Below, one piece after another: positions 55,678-64,000 of a stretch of DNA of 64,000 nucleotides; the first letter of the stretch is position 1; each line of letters begins with the position of its first letter. The translations under genes were made by a program, and so were the position numbers. This DNA is from Neptuniibacter caesariensis (GTDB taxonomy: Bacteria; Pseudomonadota; Gammaproteobacteria; Pseudomonadales; Balneatricaceae). The stretch lies in NCBI RefSeq assembly GCF_000153345.1, contig NZ_CH724125.1, positions 134,479-198,478 on the forward strand, written 5' to 3'. The notes under the pieces were generated by a model. The model saw nothing but the letters and a program-made list of their open reading frames with translations, searched no databases and was not told the DNA's origin.

Positions 55678-57579
55678 TTATGCGGAAAGGTAGGGAAGGA
55701 CATCTTTGGGCGCAAGTGGTTTACTGATCAGGTAGCCTTGGCCGTAGTCGCAGAAATAGTTGGTCAGAATCTTAGCCGCTTCTTCACATTCAATTCCTTC
55801 AGCCACAACTTTCATTCCAAGATCATGGCCAATCGCGATAATGTTGTTGACCAGGGCGCTACTGGTAGGGTTTGAAACAATATCGTGAATAAAGCTTCTG
55901 TCAATCTTGAGTGTTTGAACATGCATCTGCTGAAGATGGCTAAGAGATGACAGTCCGGTACCGAAATCGTCTAAAGCTATGCTGACATCTTCCTCGATAA
56001 GTTTGCCAAGCATTTTGTCGGCTTCTTTGATGCTTTGCATGGTGGTGTCTTCGGTAACCTCAATGCCAAGCGATCCTTTGGCTAAGCCATTTTTGCTAAG
56101 TGCATCATTTATAGTCCCGGAGAGATCCATGCGGTACATTGAAGGAGAAATGTTGACCGAAATTGAAAGACTATCAAAGCCTTTTGCTCGCCATTCTGAT
56201 AGCTGTCTACAGCTTTCATCAATAACCCAGCAGCCTAGCTGATGAGCAAGCCCGTATTGTTCTGCAACTTCAATAACTTCCAGTGGTGAGAGATTCCCAT
56301 AAATAGGGTGCTTCCACCGTAATAAGGCTTCAAAGTAATCGACACTCTGACTTTGGAGGTTAAGAATGGGTTGGTAAGCCAGGGTAAGCTCATTGTCTTC
56401 TAAAGCTGTTCGTAAATCCCTTTGAAGCTGCTGGCGCCGATTTATTTCAGCGTCCATCTGGAAATCAAAGAGTACTTGTTTGGAGGTTGGTGCTGCTTCT
56501 TTAGCTTTATACATCGCAATATCAGCGTGTGTGAGCAATCGGCTAGCGTCCTCGCCGTGATCAGGATAAACAACACTACCAACACTGCCACCAATAAAGC
56601 AGGAGTGATTATCGACATAGAACTCAGATTCTAAAGAATTAATAATCTTTTTAGATACCTGATCTAAATCGTACTGACTTCTGTAACTCTGATGGAGAAT
56701 TGCAAATTCATCGCCGCCTAAACGGCACGTGATGCAGCCATGTTGGGAATCTACCTCGTTGATTAAGCGTTGAGACACCGCTTGTAATAATACATCCCCG
56801 GCCTGATGCCCCAATGTGTCATTAACATCTTTAAAGCCGTTAAGATCGATAAGGTGTAGGGCAAAAGGTTCGCTTTGCCTACAAAGCTTGGTTAACTTAT
56901 TACGAAGGTAGGCTCTATTGGGCATCGAAGTCAGGCTGTCATGCTCAGCTTGAAATCGATTAATTTTGCTTTCTCGGACAATGATTAAAAGCAGAATGCA
57001 GCCGCTTGTGATCAGGCCAAGCATAAGCCATATCAGTTGCTTCTGAAGTTCCGCTACACGTTTGTCCCCCCGGTTATAGAAATCGTTGTTAAAGTGATAG
57101 TTTTCCAGGGCAAGCTTATCAATAGCGGTAATATGGGGCTTCAGGATCTCCTGAATTGAGTCGGTCACAATGGGGGTTGTTTTTAAATCACCAAAAACGG
57201 TGCTTTCCAAAGCCTGCAAGTCTTTAAATGAACTGGCTATTAGTTTCTTTGCGCCGTCTATTTTGTCTAGCTGAATAGCATCTTCCCCCTTTAGAAGGAC
57301 AGGATAGCGGCTCCATAAAATATCATAGCGCTCTGTGACTTGTTCATAGGCCTCGGGTTCATTCTTGTAGATAGAAAGCGAATCATAGAACCTTCGCATT
57401 TCTGTCTTAAGTTGAAACAGGGACCATACGCTTGTCCCATAGCGGTCATCTAAAATGGTAATTGATTGCTTAAGTTGCACGAGACTAATCAGTGCACTGA
57501 TAAAAAAAATCAGGACAATCGGGATTAGCCAGAAGCTCTTGTAACGGGTTGCAACTTTAAGCAAAGAGCGCTGAATCAT
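55678..57579 (-). CDS. Membrane-bound GGDEF-EAL protein with periplasmic sensor region
   Basis: The protein of 633 residues has a membrane helix at about 14-35, a periplasmic region of about 150 residues without a recognised domain, and a second helix at about 186-205. The GGDEF domain starts near 213 (AEHDSLTSMPNRAYLR) and has an intact CRLGGDEFAIL. The EAL domain from about 385 keeps EALLRW, EVTEDT, DDFGTGLSSL, KIDRSF and EGIE. Both c-di-GMP synthesis and breakdown are therefore possible. Its ATG overlaps the stop of the SUOX-fold gene by one base, so the periplasmic protein and this sensor probably act as a pair. Confidence 0.93.
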   Translation of the reverse strand: MIQRSLLKVATRYKSFWLIPIVLIFFISALISLVQLKQSITILDDRYGTSVWSLFQLKTEMRRFYDSLSIYKNEPEAYEQVTERYDILWSRYPVLLKGEDAIQLDKIDGAKKLIASSFKDLQALESTVFGDLKTTPIVTDSIQEILKPHITAIDKLALENYHFNNDFYNRGDKRVAELQKQLIWLMLGLITSGCILLLIIVRESKINRFQAEHDSLTSMPNRAYLRNKLTKLCRQSEPFALHLIDLNGFKDVNDTLGHQAGDVLLQAVSQRLINEVDSQHGCITCRLGGDEFAILHQSYRSQYDLDQVSKKIINSLESEFYVDNHSCFIGGSVGSVVYPDHGEDASRLLTHADIAMYKAKEAAPTSKQVLFDFQMDAEINRRQQLQRDLRTALEDNELTLAYQPILNLQSQSVDYFEALLRWKHPIYGNLSPLEVIEVAEQYGLAHQLGCWVIDESCRQLSEWRAKGFDSLSISVNISPSMYRMDLSGTINDALSKNGLAKGSLGIEVTEDTTMQSIKEADKMLGKLIEEDVSIALDDFGTGLSSLSHLQQMHVQTLKIDRSFIHDIVSNPTSSALVNNIIAIGHDLGMKVVAEGIECEEAAKILTNYFCDYGQGYLISKPLAPKDVLPYLSA

Positions 57580-58076
57580 TATTTGATCTCAATATGGCGT
57601 AACTGCCAGATCATGTTGCCTGTGTTTGATTCAGATTTAAGTTCAGGGAATTTGTCGTGAGGAAGCAATAACCAAAGTGGACCTTTATCCCGAACTGACA
57701 TCTGTTTCCCATCATCTCGCCAGGCCAGAATCGGTTGGTATTTCTCTACATAAGCTCGATCTATCTCAATAGTGTAGTCGTTTAGTGCCGTTAGTCTAAG
57801 TTTGTCACCTTTGGCGCCCACTTTTTGAAGAATAGAGGTGAGTAATGGGCCGTGATACTCATGCACTCGTTCAGACCATCGGGTATGTAAATTGAAGGTT
57901 GCGCTTTTTAGCTGTTTCAGTGACTTAAGGTCAAAATTTGCCGATTCACCATCTTGTGTATTAGTGATCTTTCCTGTGACTGTCAGGATGACTTTGCCGC
58001 TAGGCAGCGGGAGGTCAGCGGCATGGCAGATTGTTGCTAGAGAAAGGGCGGTTAGCAGCACAGTGATAAGCTTCAT
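57579..58076 (-). CDS. Periplasmic SUOX-fold (molybdopterin-binding domain) protein without the Mo-ligating Cys
   Basis: After a signal peptide (MKLITVLLTALSLATICHAA) the 165-residue protein resembles a short oxidoreductase molybdopterin-binding domain: KVILTVTGKI, FNLHTRWSERVHEYHGPLLT, LNDYTIEIDRAYV and the late RDKGPLWLLLPHD. Mature sequence contains no cysteine, so the residue that binds molybdenum in true sulfite oxidase-like enzymes is missing. A ligand-binding or sensory role for the downstream GGDEF-EAL protein is more likely. The ATG at 58076 is preferred to a GTG at 58085. Confidence 0.78.
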   Translation of the reverse strand: MKLITVLLTALSLATICHAADLPLPSGKVILTVTGKITNTQDGESANFDLKSLKQLKSATFNLHTRWSERVHEYHGPLLTSILQKVGAKGDKLRLTALNDYTIEIDRAYVEKYQPILAWRDDGKQMSVRDKGPLWLLLPHDKFPELKSESNTGNMIWQLRHIEIK

Positions 58077-58212
58077 AATTAACACTCATCTTGTTTTAAT
58101 TATTCTTGAGCGTTTATTAATAGCAGACTTGAAGTGCTTGTTCTAGCTGTATTTGGTAATATTATAATACTTTGTGCTTATAACTTAGTTTGTTTGAATT
58201 TGTTCGGTAAAT

Positions 58213-58238
58213 AAAAAAGCCACCCAGAGGGTGGCTTT
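58213..58238 (-). terminator. Terminator after modF
   Basis: On the minus strand AAAAGCCACC pairs with GGTGGCTTTT and runs into a T-rich tail (TTTTTTATTT). The stem has a small CTCT-type loop. Confidence 0.88.
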
Positions 58239-58255
58239 TCAATCTGTAGGATTTA

Positions 58256-59695
58256 TCAGGCAAGCTTTTCAAGTTGCTTAAACTGCTTAATTCCGCTTAT
58301 CTGATCCTCGGCGTGATGGTTCACGTAGATCACGGTAGTGTCACTGCTATTACAAATCTTTTCGATCAGCGCCAATACCAGTTGGCGATTGATATCATCC
58401 AGGCCCAGACAAGGTTCATCCAAAATGAGCAGAGTAGGGTGTTTAACCATAGCGCGAGCGATTAAGAGTAATCGCTGGTCACCAAACGACAGCTGGTTAT
58501 ATGGCTGGTCTGCACGATCTTCCATTCCCAGCAGTTTTAGCCACTGATCAGCAACTTTCTTCTGACGATCGCTGCTTTTGGTATACATGCCGATACTGTC
58601 ATGGAAGCCCGAGATAATAACGTTACGAACGCTAATCGATACGCGATATTCCCACTGTAGGGCTGTCGAAACATAACCAATATATTGTTTGATCTGCCAG
58701 ATAGTCTCGCCGTTACCGCGTTGCATGCCAAAGACAAAGATATCGTTGGTGTAGCATTGAGGATGGTCACCGGTGATTAGATTAAGCAGGCAGGTTTTAC
58801 CACTACCATTAGGCCCGCTTAGCTGCCAATGTTGGCGAGGTTCAATAACCCAGCTTTCACCATCCAGTACTTTGCTATCGCCATAGGCAACTTTGATGTC
58901 CGTTAGTTTAACCAGGGGGTCTTCAGGATTAAGGGCGGGTGGCCGATCTGAATCGTCTGTTTCGGGTACTTCAAGATTAGTCGTTTTAAGGTGTAGAAGC
59001 TGATAAAGGTCGTTATAAGCTTGCTCATCCTTTATATCGACGGTGTGGTGCAACTGGCCTTTATCGGTATAAGCGACATGGGTGATAAAGTCTGGCATTT
59101 CATCGAAGCGGTTAAGCACCAGTACCATAGGTACGGTATCGATCTGGCTTTGCAATAGCTCATTCAGCATGGTCATAGAATCAACATCCAGACCATCAAA
59201 TGGTTCATCCAGTATCACCAACCCTGGCTTGTTTACCAGTGCGCGAATCAGCATGATCTTGCGTGTCTCGCCGGTAGATAGCTTACGGAAGCTACGCTCA
59301 AGCATAGATTCGAGTTTGAATTTTTTAATCAACTCTTCAAGTAGATCAGCATCAAAGTCTGGGTTATCAGCTTTGCCTTCCTCGAGGATCTCGCGAACCG
59401 GGGTGCCTTCAGAGATAACGTCCATGATATCGGTATCGTCTTTCTTCAGCTCCCGATCGATCAACTCCGCCTGAGCCTCAAAAGAAACCAACTCAACCCG
59501 TTCAGGTAAACCTGAGATGCTTCCACTGAGTTTCTCACCTGCACCGGCAAGGATAGCGGAGAGGGCCGATTTACCTGAACCATTGGTGCCAGTAATCACC
59601 CAGTGCTGGTTAGGTTCGATAATCCAGTTGATGTCGCGCAGGGTGAAGGATTCACCAAATTCAGCAGTGTAATTTTCGATAACGATATTGTTCAT
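58256..59695 (-). CDS. modF: ModF-like tandem ABC ATPase
   Basis: Two fused ATP-binding cassettes make up this 479-residue protein. The first has Walker A GTNGSGKSALSAIL, signature LSTGETRK and Walker B VILDEPFDGLDVDS. The second has GPNGSGKTCLLNL, LSFGDQRL and LLILDEPCLGLDDINRQL. HWQLSGPNGSGKT, GETIWQIKQYIGYVS and VRNVIISGFHDSIGMY follow E. coli ModF closely. ModF is linked to molybdenum metabolism but has no membrane partner, and its action is unclear. No modABC genes are near, but the SUOX-fold gene upstream of the GGDEF-EAL protein is only 180 bases away. Confidence 0.9.
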   Translation of the reverse strand: MNNIVIENYTAEFGESFTLRDINWIIEPNQHWVITGTNGSGKSALSAILAGAGEKLSGSISGLPERVELVSFEAQAELIDRELKKDDTDIMDVISEGTPVREILEEGKADNPDFDADLLEELIKKFKLESMLERSFRKLSTGETRKIMLIRALVNKPGLVILDEPFDGLDVDSMTMLNELLQSQIDTVPMVLVLNRFDEMPDFITHVAYTDKGQLHHTVDIKDEQAYNDLYQLLHLKTTNLEVPETDDSDRPPALNPEDPLVKLTDIKVAYGDSKVLDGESWVIEPRQHWQLSGPNGSGKTCLLNLITGDHPQCYTNDIFVFGMQRGNGETIWQIKQYIGYVSTALQWEYRVSISVRNVIISGFHDSIGMYTKSSDRQKKVADQWLKLLGMEDRADQPYNQLSFGDQRLLLIARAMVKHPTLLILDEPCLGLDDINRQLVLALIEKICNSSDTTVIYVNHHAEDQISGIKQFKQLEKLA

Positions 59696-59797
59696 GAATG
59701 CAAAGTCATCTTTGATGCTAGTAGGAGGGCAGTGCCTTCCCTATATTGAACTATGTTCATCGCTCACAGGGTGAGCTCAGACAATCTAATTCAGGGC

Positions 59798-59834
59798 AAA
59801 AAAAAGCCAGAGCATACAGGCCCTGGCTTTTTTT
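59798..59834 (-). terminator. Terminator after ilvC
   Basis: Runs of A (59798-59805) and T (59828-59834) flank a stem of GCCAG-A-G with C-C-CTGGC around a loop. On the minus strand the T-run follows the stem. It can also work in the other direction. Confidence 0.85.
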
Positions 59835-59864
59835 AGCCTAAGAAAATCTATAACTAATAATAAC

Positions 59865-61340
59865 TTATACGATCTTCTTCATGTCAGCCATGTGAGCACG
59901 TAGCTCTGCACCTACTGCTTCTACAGGGTGCGCGCGTAGTGCAGCATTAACTTCGATCAAGCGAGCGTTGTCTACGCCATTGTCGGCCAGGTCCAGACCT
60001 TTACCGATAACATCAGTGTCGATGTTTTTCATGAAGTCGCCTAGCAATGGCAGACAAGCGTGGTTGTACAGGTAGCAGCCGTACTCAGCAGTATCAGAGA
60101 TAGTTGCGTTCATTTCGTACAGCTTCTTACGTGCGATTGTGTTGGCAATCAGCGGAGTTTCGTGCAGAGACTCATAGTAAGCAGATTCAGCGATGATGCC
60201 AGCAGCCGTCATTGTTTCGAATGCCAGCTCAACACCCGCTTTAACCATAGCAACCATCAGGATGCCGTTGTCGAAGAATTCCTGCTCAGAGATCTCTACA
60301 TCACCTGCTGGAGTCTTCTCGAAGTTAGTCTCAGCAGTTTCTGCACGCCAGCCCAGTAGGTTTTTGTCATCATTAGCCCAGTCTTCCATCATCACGCGAG
60401 AGAAAGTACCGTTGATGATGTCGTCCTGGTGCTTGTTGTACAGCGGACGCATGATCACTTTCAGCTCTTCAGACAGATCGAATGCTTTGATCTTAGCTGG
60501 GTTAGAAAGACGGTCCAGCATGTTAGTTACGCCGCCGTATTTCAGTGCTTCAGTGATAGTTTCCCAGCCGTACTGGATCAGTTTAGATGCGTAACCTGCG
60601 TCGATGCCTTTCTCAACCATCTTGTCGAAGCACAGGATAGAGCCAGTCTGCAGCATGCCGCACAGGATAGTCTGCTCGCCCATCAGGTCAGACTTAACTT
60701 CAGCGATGAAAGAAGACATAAGAACGCCTGCTTTGTGGCCGCCAGTACCTACAGCGTATGCCTTAGCCAGTGCCAGACCTTCGCCTTTAGGATCGTTGTC
60801 TTCGTGAACTGCGATCAGTGTTGGTACACCGAAGCCACGAACGTATTCAGCACGTACTTCAGAACCTGGGCACTTAGGTGCAACCATGATTACAGTGATG
60901 TCGTCACGGATCTGCATGCCTTCTTCAACGATGTTGAAACCGTGAGAGTAAGACAGGCAAGAGCCTTCTTTCATTAGTGGCATAACAGCGTTTACAACAG
61001 AAGTGTGCTGCTTGTCTGGAGTCAGGTTCAGTACAACGTCAGCTGTTGGGATCAGCTCTTCGTATGTACCAACAACGAAACCGTTTTCAGTTGCGTTCTT
61101 CCAAGACTGACGCTTTTCAGCAATTGCAGCTTCACGCAGAGCGTAAGAAACGTCCAGACCACTGTCACGCAGGTTCAGACCCTGGTTAAGGCCCTGAGCA
61201 CCACAACCGATAACGACCATTTTTTTGCCTTTCAGAGCTTCAACGCCTTCGCTGAACTCATCCATAGACATAAAACGACATTTAGCCAGCTGTTCCAGCT
61301 GTTCACGCAGTGGCAGCGTGTTGAAATAGTTGTTAGACAT
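59865..61340 (-). CDS. ilvC: Ketol-acid reductoisomerase, class II (long form)
   Basis: IlvC converts acetolactate and acetohydroxybutyrate in valine, leucine and isoleucine synthesis, using NADPH and Mg2+. The start [18 protein letters not shown] and 491-residue length mark the long E. coli/plant-type enzyme with a duplicated C-terminal knotted domain, not the 330-residue class I form. The nucleotide motif [15 protein letters not shown] is near residues 42-56. It is monocistronic: there is a terminator downstream and a 328-base upstream gap with no ilvY or ilvIH. Confidence 0.97.
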   Translation of the reverse strand: MSNNYFNTLPLREQLEQLAKCRFMSMDEFSEGVEALKGKKMVVIGCGAQGLNQGLNLRDSGLDVSYALREAAIAEKRQSWKNATENGFVVGTYEELIPTADVVLNLTPDKQHTSVVNAVMPLMKEGSCLSYSHGFNIVEEGMQIRDDITVIMVAPKCPGSEVRAEYVRGFGVPTLIAVHEDNDPKGEGLALAKAYAVGTGGHKAGVLMSSFIAEVKSDLMGEQTILCGMLQTGSILCFDKMVEKGIDAGYASKLIQYGWETITEALKYGGVTNMLDRLSNPAKIKAFDLSEELKVIMRPLYNKHQDDIINGTFSRVMMEDWANDDKNLLGWRAETAETNFEKTPAGDVEISEQEFFDNGILMVAMVKAGVELAFETMTAAGIIAESAYYESLHETPLIANTIARKKLYEMNATISDTAEYGCYLYNHACLPLLGDFMKNIDTDVIGKGLDLADNGVDNARLIEVNAALRAHPVEAVGAELRAHMADMKKIV

Positions 61341-61625
61341 TTCTTTATTCCGTGTTTGTTAGTCAGTAAAACCGACATCAGTTTGTTATAGCGAACACTC
61401 TAATAGATCCATTGTGTCGCGTAAAATGATATATATGGTTTGCTCTGTTGCGTTTTGCGCAATGTGAAAGCCATATAAATTAGCACAATGATAGCTGCTT
61501 AAAGAATGCGTGCCAGTAATTAGTTGTACCAGATGAATATTTACTGATTTTTCTCAAATAATAAGTGTTAACTGGCTGATTAATAATCAGTTTTGCAACT
61601 ATTTTACGTCATTGTTAGAAAACGC
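61341..61625 (-). promoter_or_regulatory. Upstream region of ilvC
   Basis: AT-rich divergent gap between ilvC and the initiator tRNA. Read toward ilvC, TTTACG followed 17 bases later by TAGAGT (about 61402-61430) is a weak promoter candidate. I found no leader peptide rich in branched-chain codons, no attenuator and no coding frame. Confidence 0.35.
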
Positions 61626-61654
61626 TTGCTAAGTATAGGTGGGGCATATATGAT
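61626..61654 (+). promoter_or_regulatory. Promoter of the initiator tRNA gene
   Basis: TTGCTA (61626-61631) and TATGAT (61649-61654) are 17 bases apart. The discriminator just after it is GC-rich (TCGCGCC), the pattern of stable-RNA promoters under growth-rate and ppGpp control. The tRNA begins 15 bases further on. Confidence 0.65.
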
Positions 61655-61668
61655 TCGCGCCACATTGA

Positions 61669-61745
<77 letters not shown>

Positions 61746-61756
61746 AATTCAGATAA

Positions 61757-61788
61757 AACCGATTTAGTGAAAGCTAGGTCGGTTTTTT
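61757..61788 (+). terminator. Terminator after the initiator tRNA
   Basis: AACCGATTTAG pairs with CTAGGTCGGTT (two G-U pairs) around TGAAAG and is followed by T residues. The same hairpin recurs at 61955-61986, 62089-62121 and 62222-62254 in the repeat array, with base changes that keep most of the pairing. Confidence 0.9.
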
Positions 61789-61812
61789 CGTTTTAGGGAG
61801 TTAATAGAGGAA

Positions 61813-62329
61813 AGCTCGTCGGGCTCGCTCTTGTAACCCCAGGCGAAGGTCGTTGGCTCAGCAATGGCGAAGTCATTACCATCTAGCACGAAGTGCGCAG
61901 CCTGAAAGGTGGCGATAGCCAATCAATCCAGCCCCCGCTACCAAATTCAGATGAAACCAATTTAGTGAAAGCTAAGTCGGTTTTTTCGTTTTAGGGAGTT
62001 AATAGAGGAAAGCTCGTCGGACTCGCTCTTGTAACCCTGGGCGAAGGTCGTTGGTTCCAGTCCAGCCTCCGCTACCAAATTCAGATAAAACCGATTTAGT
62101 GAAAGCTAAGTCGGTTTTTTTCGTTTAGGGAGTTAATAGAGAAAAGCTCGTTGGGCTCACTCTTGTAACCCTGGGCGAAGGTCGTTGGTTCCAGTCCAGA
62201 CTCAGCTACCAAATTCAGAGAAAGCCGATTTTGCGAAAACTAAGTCGGTTTTTTCGTTTAGGGGGGGGGATTAACAGAGAAAAGCTCGTCGGGCTCGCTC
62301 TTGTAACCCCGAGCGAAGGTCGTTGGCTA
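61813..62329 (+). repeat. Tandem array of partial tRNA-fMet copies with terminators
   Basis: Four degenerate copies start at 61813, 62011, 62145 and 62283. Each begins at AGCTCGTCGG, which is tRNA position 22 or so, and keeps the anticodon arm, T arm and CCA end, then a spacer and a terminator hairpin. The true tRNA would be the zero unit, starting at 61690. Periods are about 123, 198, 134 and 138 bases; the long one carries an insertion at about 61857-61925. All copies share an altered anticodon arm with an extra GCTCTTG and can form TCGCTC/GAGCGA-type hairpins instead. The last copy stops after the anticodon arm. None can be a functional tRNA. Confidence 0.9.
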
Positions 62330-62642
62330 TAACTTCACTTCATATCGCTTCGTTTTTAGTCACTTGCTCGCTTCGCGTGAAAGTAGTTAGGTTGACTAGC
62401 TATTTATATGATTCAACATAATTGCCTAGCTTCTAGCTTCTAGCTTCTAGCTTCTAGCTTCTAGCTTCTAGCTTCTAGCTTCTAGCTTCTAGCTTCTAGC
62501 TTCTAGCTTCTAGCTTCTAGCTTCTAGCTTCTAGCCTCTAGCCTTAAAACTAAGGTCAAATCCCATAACCTCATATAAATCTGCTAATACTTATAAGGTA
62601 ACTAATCTCCTGAAGATTAATAACAAAAATCATGGAGTATCT
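62330..62642. other. Non-coding region around the heptanucleotide repeat
   Basis: Outside the repeat, this stretch holds a few short direct motifs (CTTCACTT, GCTTCGC at 62333-62378) and AT-rich DNA. I see no gene, integrase remnant or clear promoter, although the binding-protein gene downstream must be transcribed from somewhere in 62545-62640. Confidence 0.4.
62426..62544. repeat. Heptanucleotide tandem repeat (CTAGCTT)n
   Basis: Fifteen perfect CTAGCTT units (62426-62530) are followed by two CTAGCCT variants. The repeat lies in non-coding DNA between the tRNA array and the solute-binding protein gene. Its perfect copies suggest recent slippage and probable length variation between strains. 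Confidence 0.95.
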
Positions 62643-64000
62643 ATGAGGATTTGCCTGGGTTCTAAAATCCTTTTTTGTTTTGGCTTAATGGCAACTACCG
62701 TATCGTTCAATCTAAGTGCCGGAGAGCAGGCAGATAAAGCAGTACGTCAAGTAAATCAATTGATTGCATCCGGGGAGATTAAAAAGGGTGCATTGCTCCG
62801 AATCGTTGCTAAGCAGGGGAATATTGCGAATTTTCTGGGGCAGGATCTTGCCTTAAAAGAGCTGTGGCAACAGGAAACGGGTACCTTCATTGACGCTAAT
62901 ACCATGCCGCAAAAGGCTTCATTAGATTTTATTCAACAAGCTAGCAATGTAGATCTAACAATCGCTAGAAACCGTGAATACCCGGATCTTTATCATCAAA
63001 ACCTAATCGAGGATCTGACCCCGCTGGCGGCTAGATTTGGCTTTGATCTGGTTGCTGACACAGATCTCATCCTTCCTGAAATGCAGAGCTCATTTAATGG
63101 TAAACAGGTAGCGATACCCGCAGATGGAGATATTGCGGTTTTGTATCTTCGACGCGACCTGATTGAAGACGCTGAAAAACAAAAAGCCTTCCGTGCTAAA
63201 TATGGTATTGATCTAAACATACCGCAAACCTGGGATGAATATCAGAAGCAGGTTGAGTTCTTTGATCAATCAGCGAATGGTTTTTATGGATCTCTGGAGC
63301 AACGAGATCAGGCATCTGCCTGGATGTTCTGGATGTTGCGATATGCTTCACAAAAATTTCCGAATCAATACTTGTTTGACAAGGAGATGCAGCCGTTAGT
63401 AAACAGCCAAGCTGGTATTGAGGCAACCCGCAGTTATATTGCTACTTTGCCATTTTCGCCTGAAGGGATTCTAGATCCAAAAAGTAATTATACCTTCACG
63501 CTTCCGAAGTTTTTAAATGGTCAGGGGTATTCGATGATCATTACTCTGGCAGGAGCAAAGATACTCAATTTGCCGCATTCAAAGGTCAGGGAAAAGTATA
63601 TTGCGGTACCTGTTCCTGGTAATAAATCAGATGGAAGTCTTAACCGGAGAACAACGCTTATTTACGGAAATAATATTGTCATACCTAAGGGGGCTGCCAA
63701 TAAAGAGCTCGCTTATTTGTTCGCGATGTGGCTCACCGATCCTGATATTTCAAAGCAGGCGTTGTTAGCGAGAGGCGGCTTTTCTGATCCCTATCGTTAT
63801 TCTCACTACACTTCAGAGCAAATGGAAAAGGTATACAGTAAAAGTGTTCTTGTAACCGTTAAATCTGATCTCGCTCTCGCAGTTCCTGCAGGTACTGGTT
63901 TGCCAGGGGATACTGAATATATTTCTGCATTAAATAAACAACTCTTTCTAGCCTCGCAGGGGAAAGTTACTCCAGAGCAAGCAATGCGAGAAGTTGAGCG
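62643..64000 (+). CDS. Extracellular solute-binding protein, family 1 (partial, runs off the end)
   Basis: The frame is open from the ATG at 62643 to the end, giving at least 452 residues. TGGAG lies five bases before the start. A signal peptide (MRICLGSKILFCFGLMATTV) is followed by a carbohydrate-type ABC binding protein: TWDEYQKQVEFFDQ, SAWMFWMLRYAS, GYSMIITLAGAKI, ALAVPAGTGLPGDTEYISAL. The early FLGQDLALKELW and IDLTIARN-like segments are less typical of sugar-binding proteins, so the ligand is uncertain. It would be expected to precede a permease or a sensor protein beyond the window. Confidence 0.85.
   Translation, partial: MRICLGSKILFCFGLMATTVSFNLSAGEQADKAVRQVNQLIASGEIKKGALLRIVAKQGNIANFLGQDLALKELWQQETGTFIDANTMPQKASLDFIQQASNVDLTIARNREYPDLYHQNLIEDLTPLAARFGFDLVADTDLILPEMQSSFNGKQVAIPADGDIAVLYLRRDLIEDAEKQKAFRAKYGIDLNIPQTWDEYQKQVEFFDQSANGFYGSLEQRDQASAWMFWMLRYASQKFPNQYLFDKEMQPLVNSQAGIEATRSYIATLPFSPEGILDPKSNYTFTLPKFLNGQGYSMIITLAGAKILNLPHSKVREKYIAVPVPGNKSDGSLNRRTTLIYGNNIVIPKGAANKELAYLFAMWLTDPDISKQALLARGGFSDPYRYSHYTSEQMEKVYSKSVLVTVKSDLALAVPAGTGLPGDTEYISALNKQLFLASQGKVTPEQAMREVE

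Noticed and set aside
60429-60977. Plus-strand frame of 182 codons
   Set aside because: Antisense to ilvC, which is complete and well conserved.
61813-62329. Additional functional tRNA genes
   Set aside because: The copies lack the 5' acceptor strand and D-arm start, and the anticodon arm carries an insertion that destroys the loop.
62426-62544. CRISPR array
   Set aside because: The units are seven bases long and directly adjacent, with no spacers and no cas genes nearby.

Overview
The window looks like chromosomal DNA of a marine gammaproteobacterium of the Oceanospirillaceae type (relatives of Amphritea, Neptunomonas or Marinobacterium). The evidence is the gene set and order: mfd next to csiV, a long GAPDH beside mfd, a complete Na+-translocating NADH:quinone reductase operon with apbE and nqrM, sthA, monomeric isocitrate dehydrogenase, rne/rluC, cysB, and many c-di-GMP and redox sensors. 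Genus placement is inference. Most genes are housekeeping and in good condition. Three loci look damaged or remodelled: a recC remnant at the left edge, a frameshifted solute-binding protein, and a degenerate tRNA array.

Layout. 1-4589 (minus): the RecC fragment, csiV, mfd. 4853-15231 (plus): GAPDH, nqrABCDEF-apbE-nqrM, sthA. 15272-18285 (minus): frameshifted periplasmic binding protein and icd. 18591-18989 (plus): two small genes. 19031-21874 (minus): rne with a long leader. 22391-25549 (plus): rluC, a KfrA-like coiled-coil protein, cysB. 25611-27305 (minus): a chemoreceptor. 27842-32123 (plus): a six-gene signalling operon with a Roadblock/LC7 protein, an Aer-type stand-alone PAS protein and a cytoplasmic PhnD-like protein. 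32156-38351 (minus): a five-gene operon encoding a [NiFe] hydrogenase, its maturation protease, a Rieske-PAS-GGDEF-EAL protein and an ABM-domain protein. 38539-41118 (minus): trxC-tex. 41309-48021 (plus): thioesterase, sbcDC, GNAT, PhnA-like. 48022-48399: a structured intergenic RNA candidate and arfA. 48489-50829 (plus): an M50 protease and rhlE. 50970-61340: DnaJ-related protein, LLM oxidoreductase, YeaD-like epimerase, azlDC with an AraC regulator, a membrane GGDEF-EAL protein with a SUOX-fold partner, modF, ilvC. 61669-64000 (plus): initiator tRNA, a tandem array of decayed tRNA copies, a heptanucleotide repeat and a solute-binding protein that runs off the end.

The most interesting system is the hydrogenase operon. 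The small and large subunits have no export signal. They are followed, with overlapping start and stop codons, by a protein whose N-terminus carries a complete Rieske [2Fe-2S] motif fused to PAS, GGDEF and EAL domains. The simplest reading is a hydrogen-sensing module: electrons from H2 would pass through the hydrogenase clusters to the Rieske centre and change c-di-GMP turnover. The small subunit also has an Asp in place of one proximal-cluster Cys. The large subunit keeps a C-terminal extension with a dedicated protease, unlike what I recall of classical HupUV/HoxBC sensors.

Other points of note are the Roadblock/PAS/PhnD operon (apparently a redox or ligand signalling pathway without its expected small GTPase), the tandem array of 3' tRNA-fMet fragments each with its own terminator (recalling the E. 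coli tyrT/rtT repeats), arfA with a 13-bp hairpin over its last codons, and an unassigned structured RNA candidate between the phnA-like gene and arfA.
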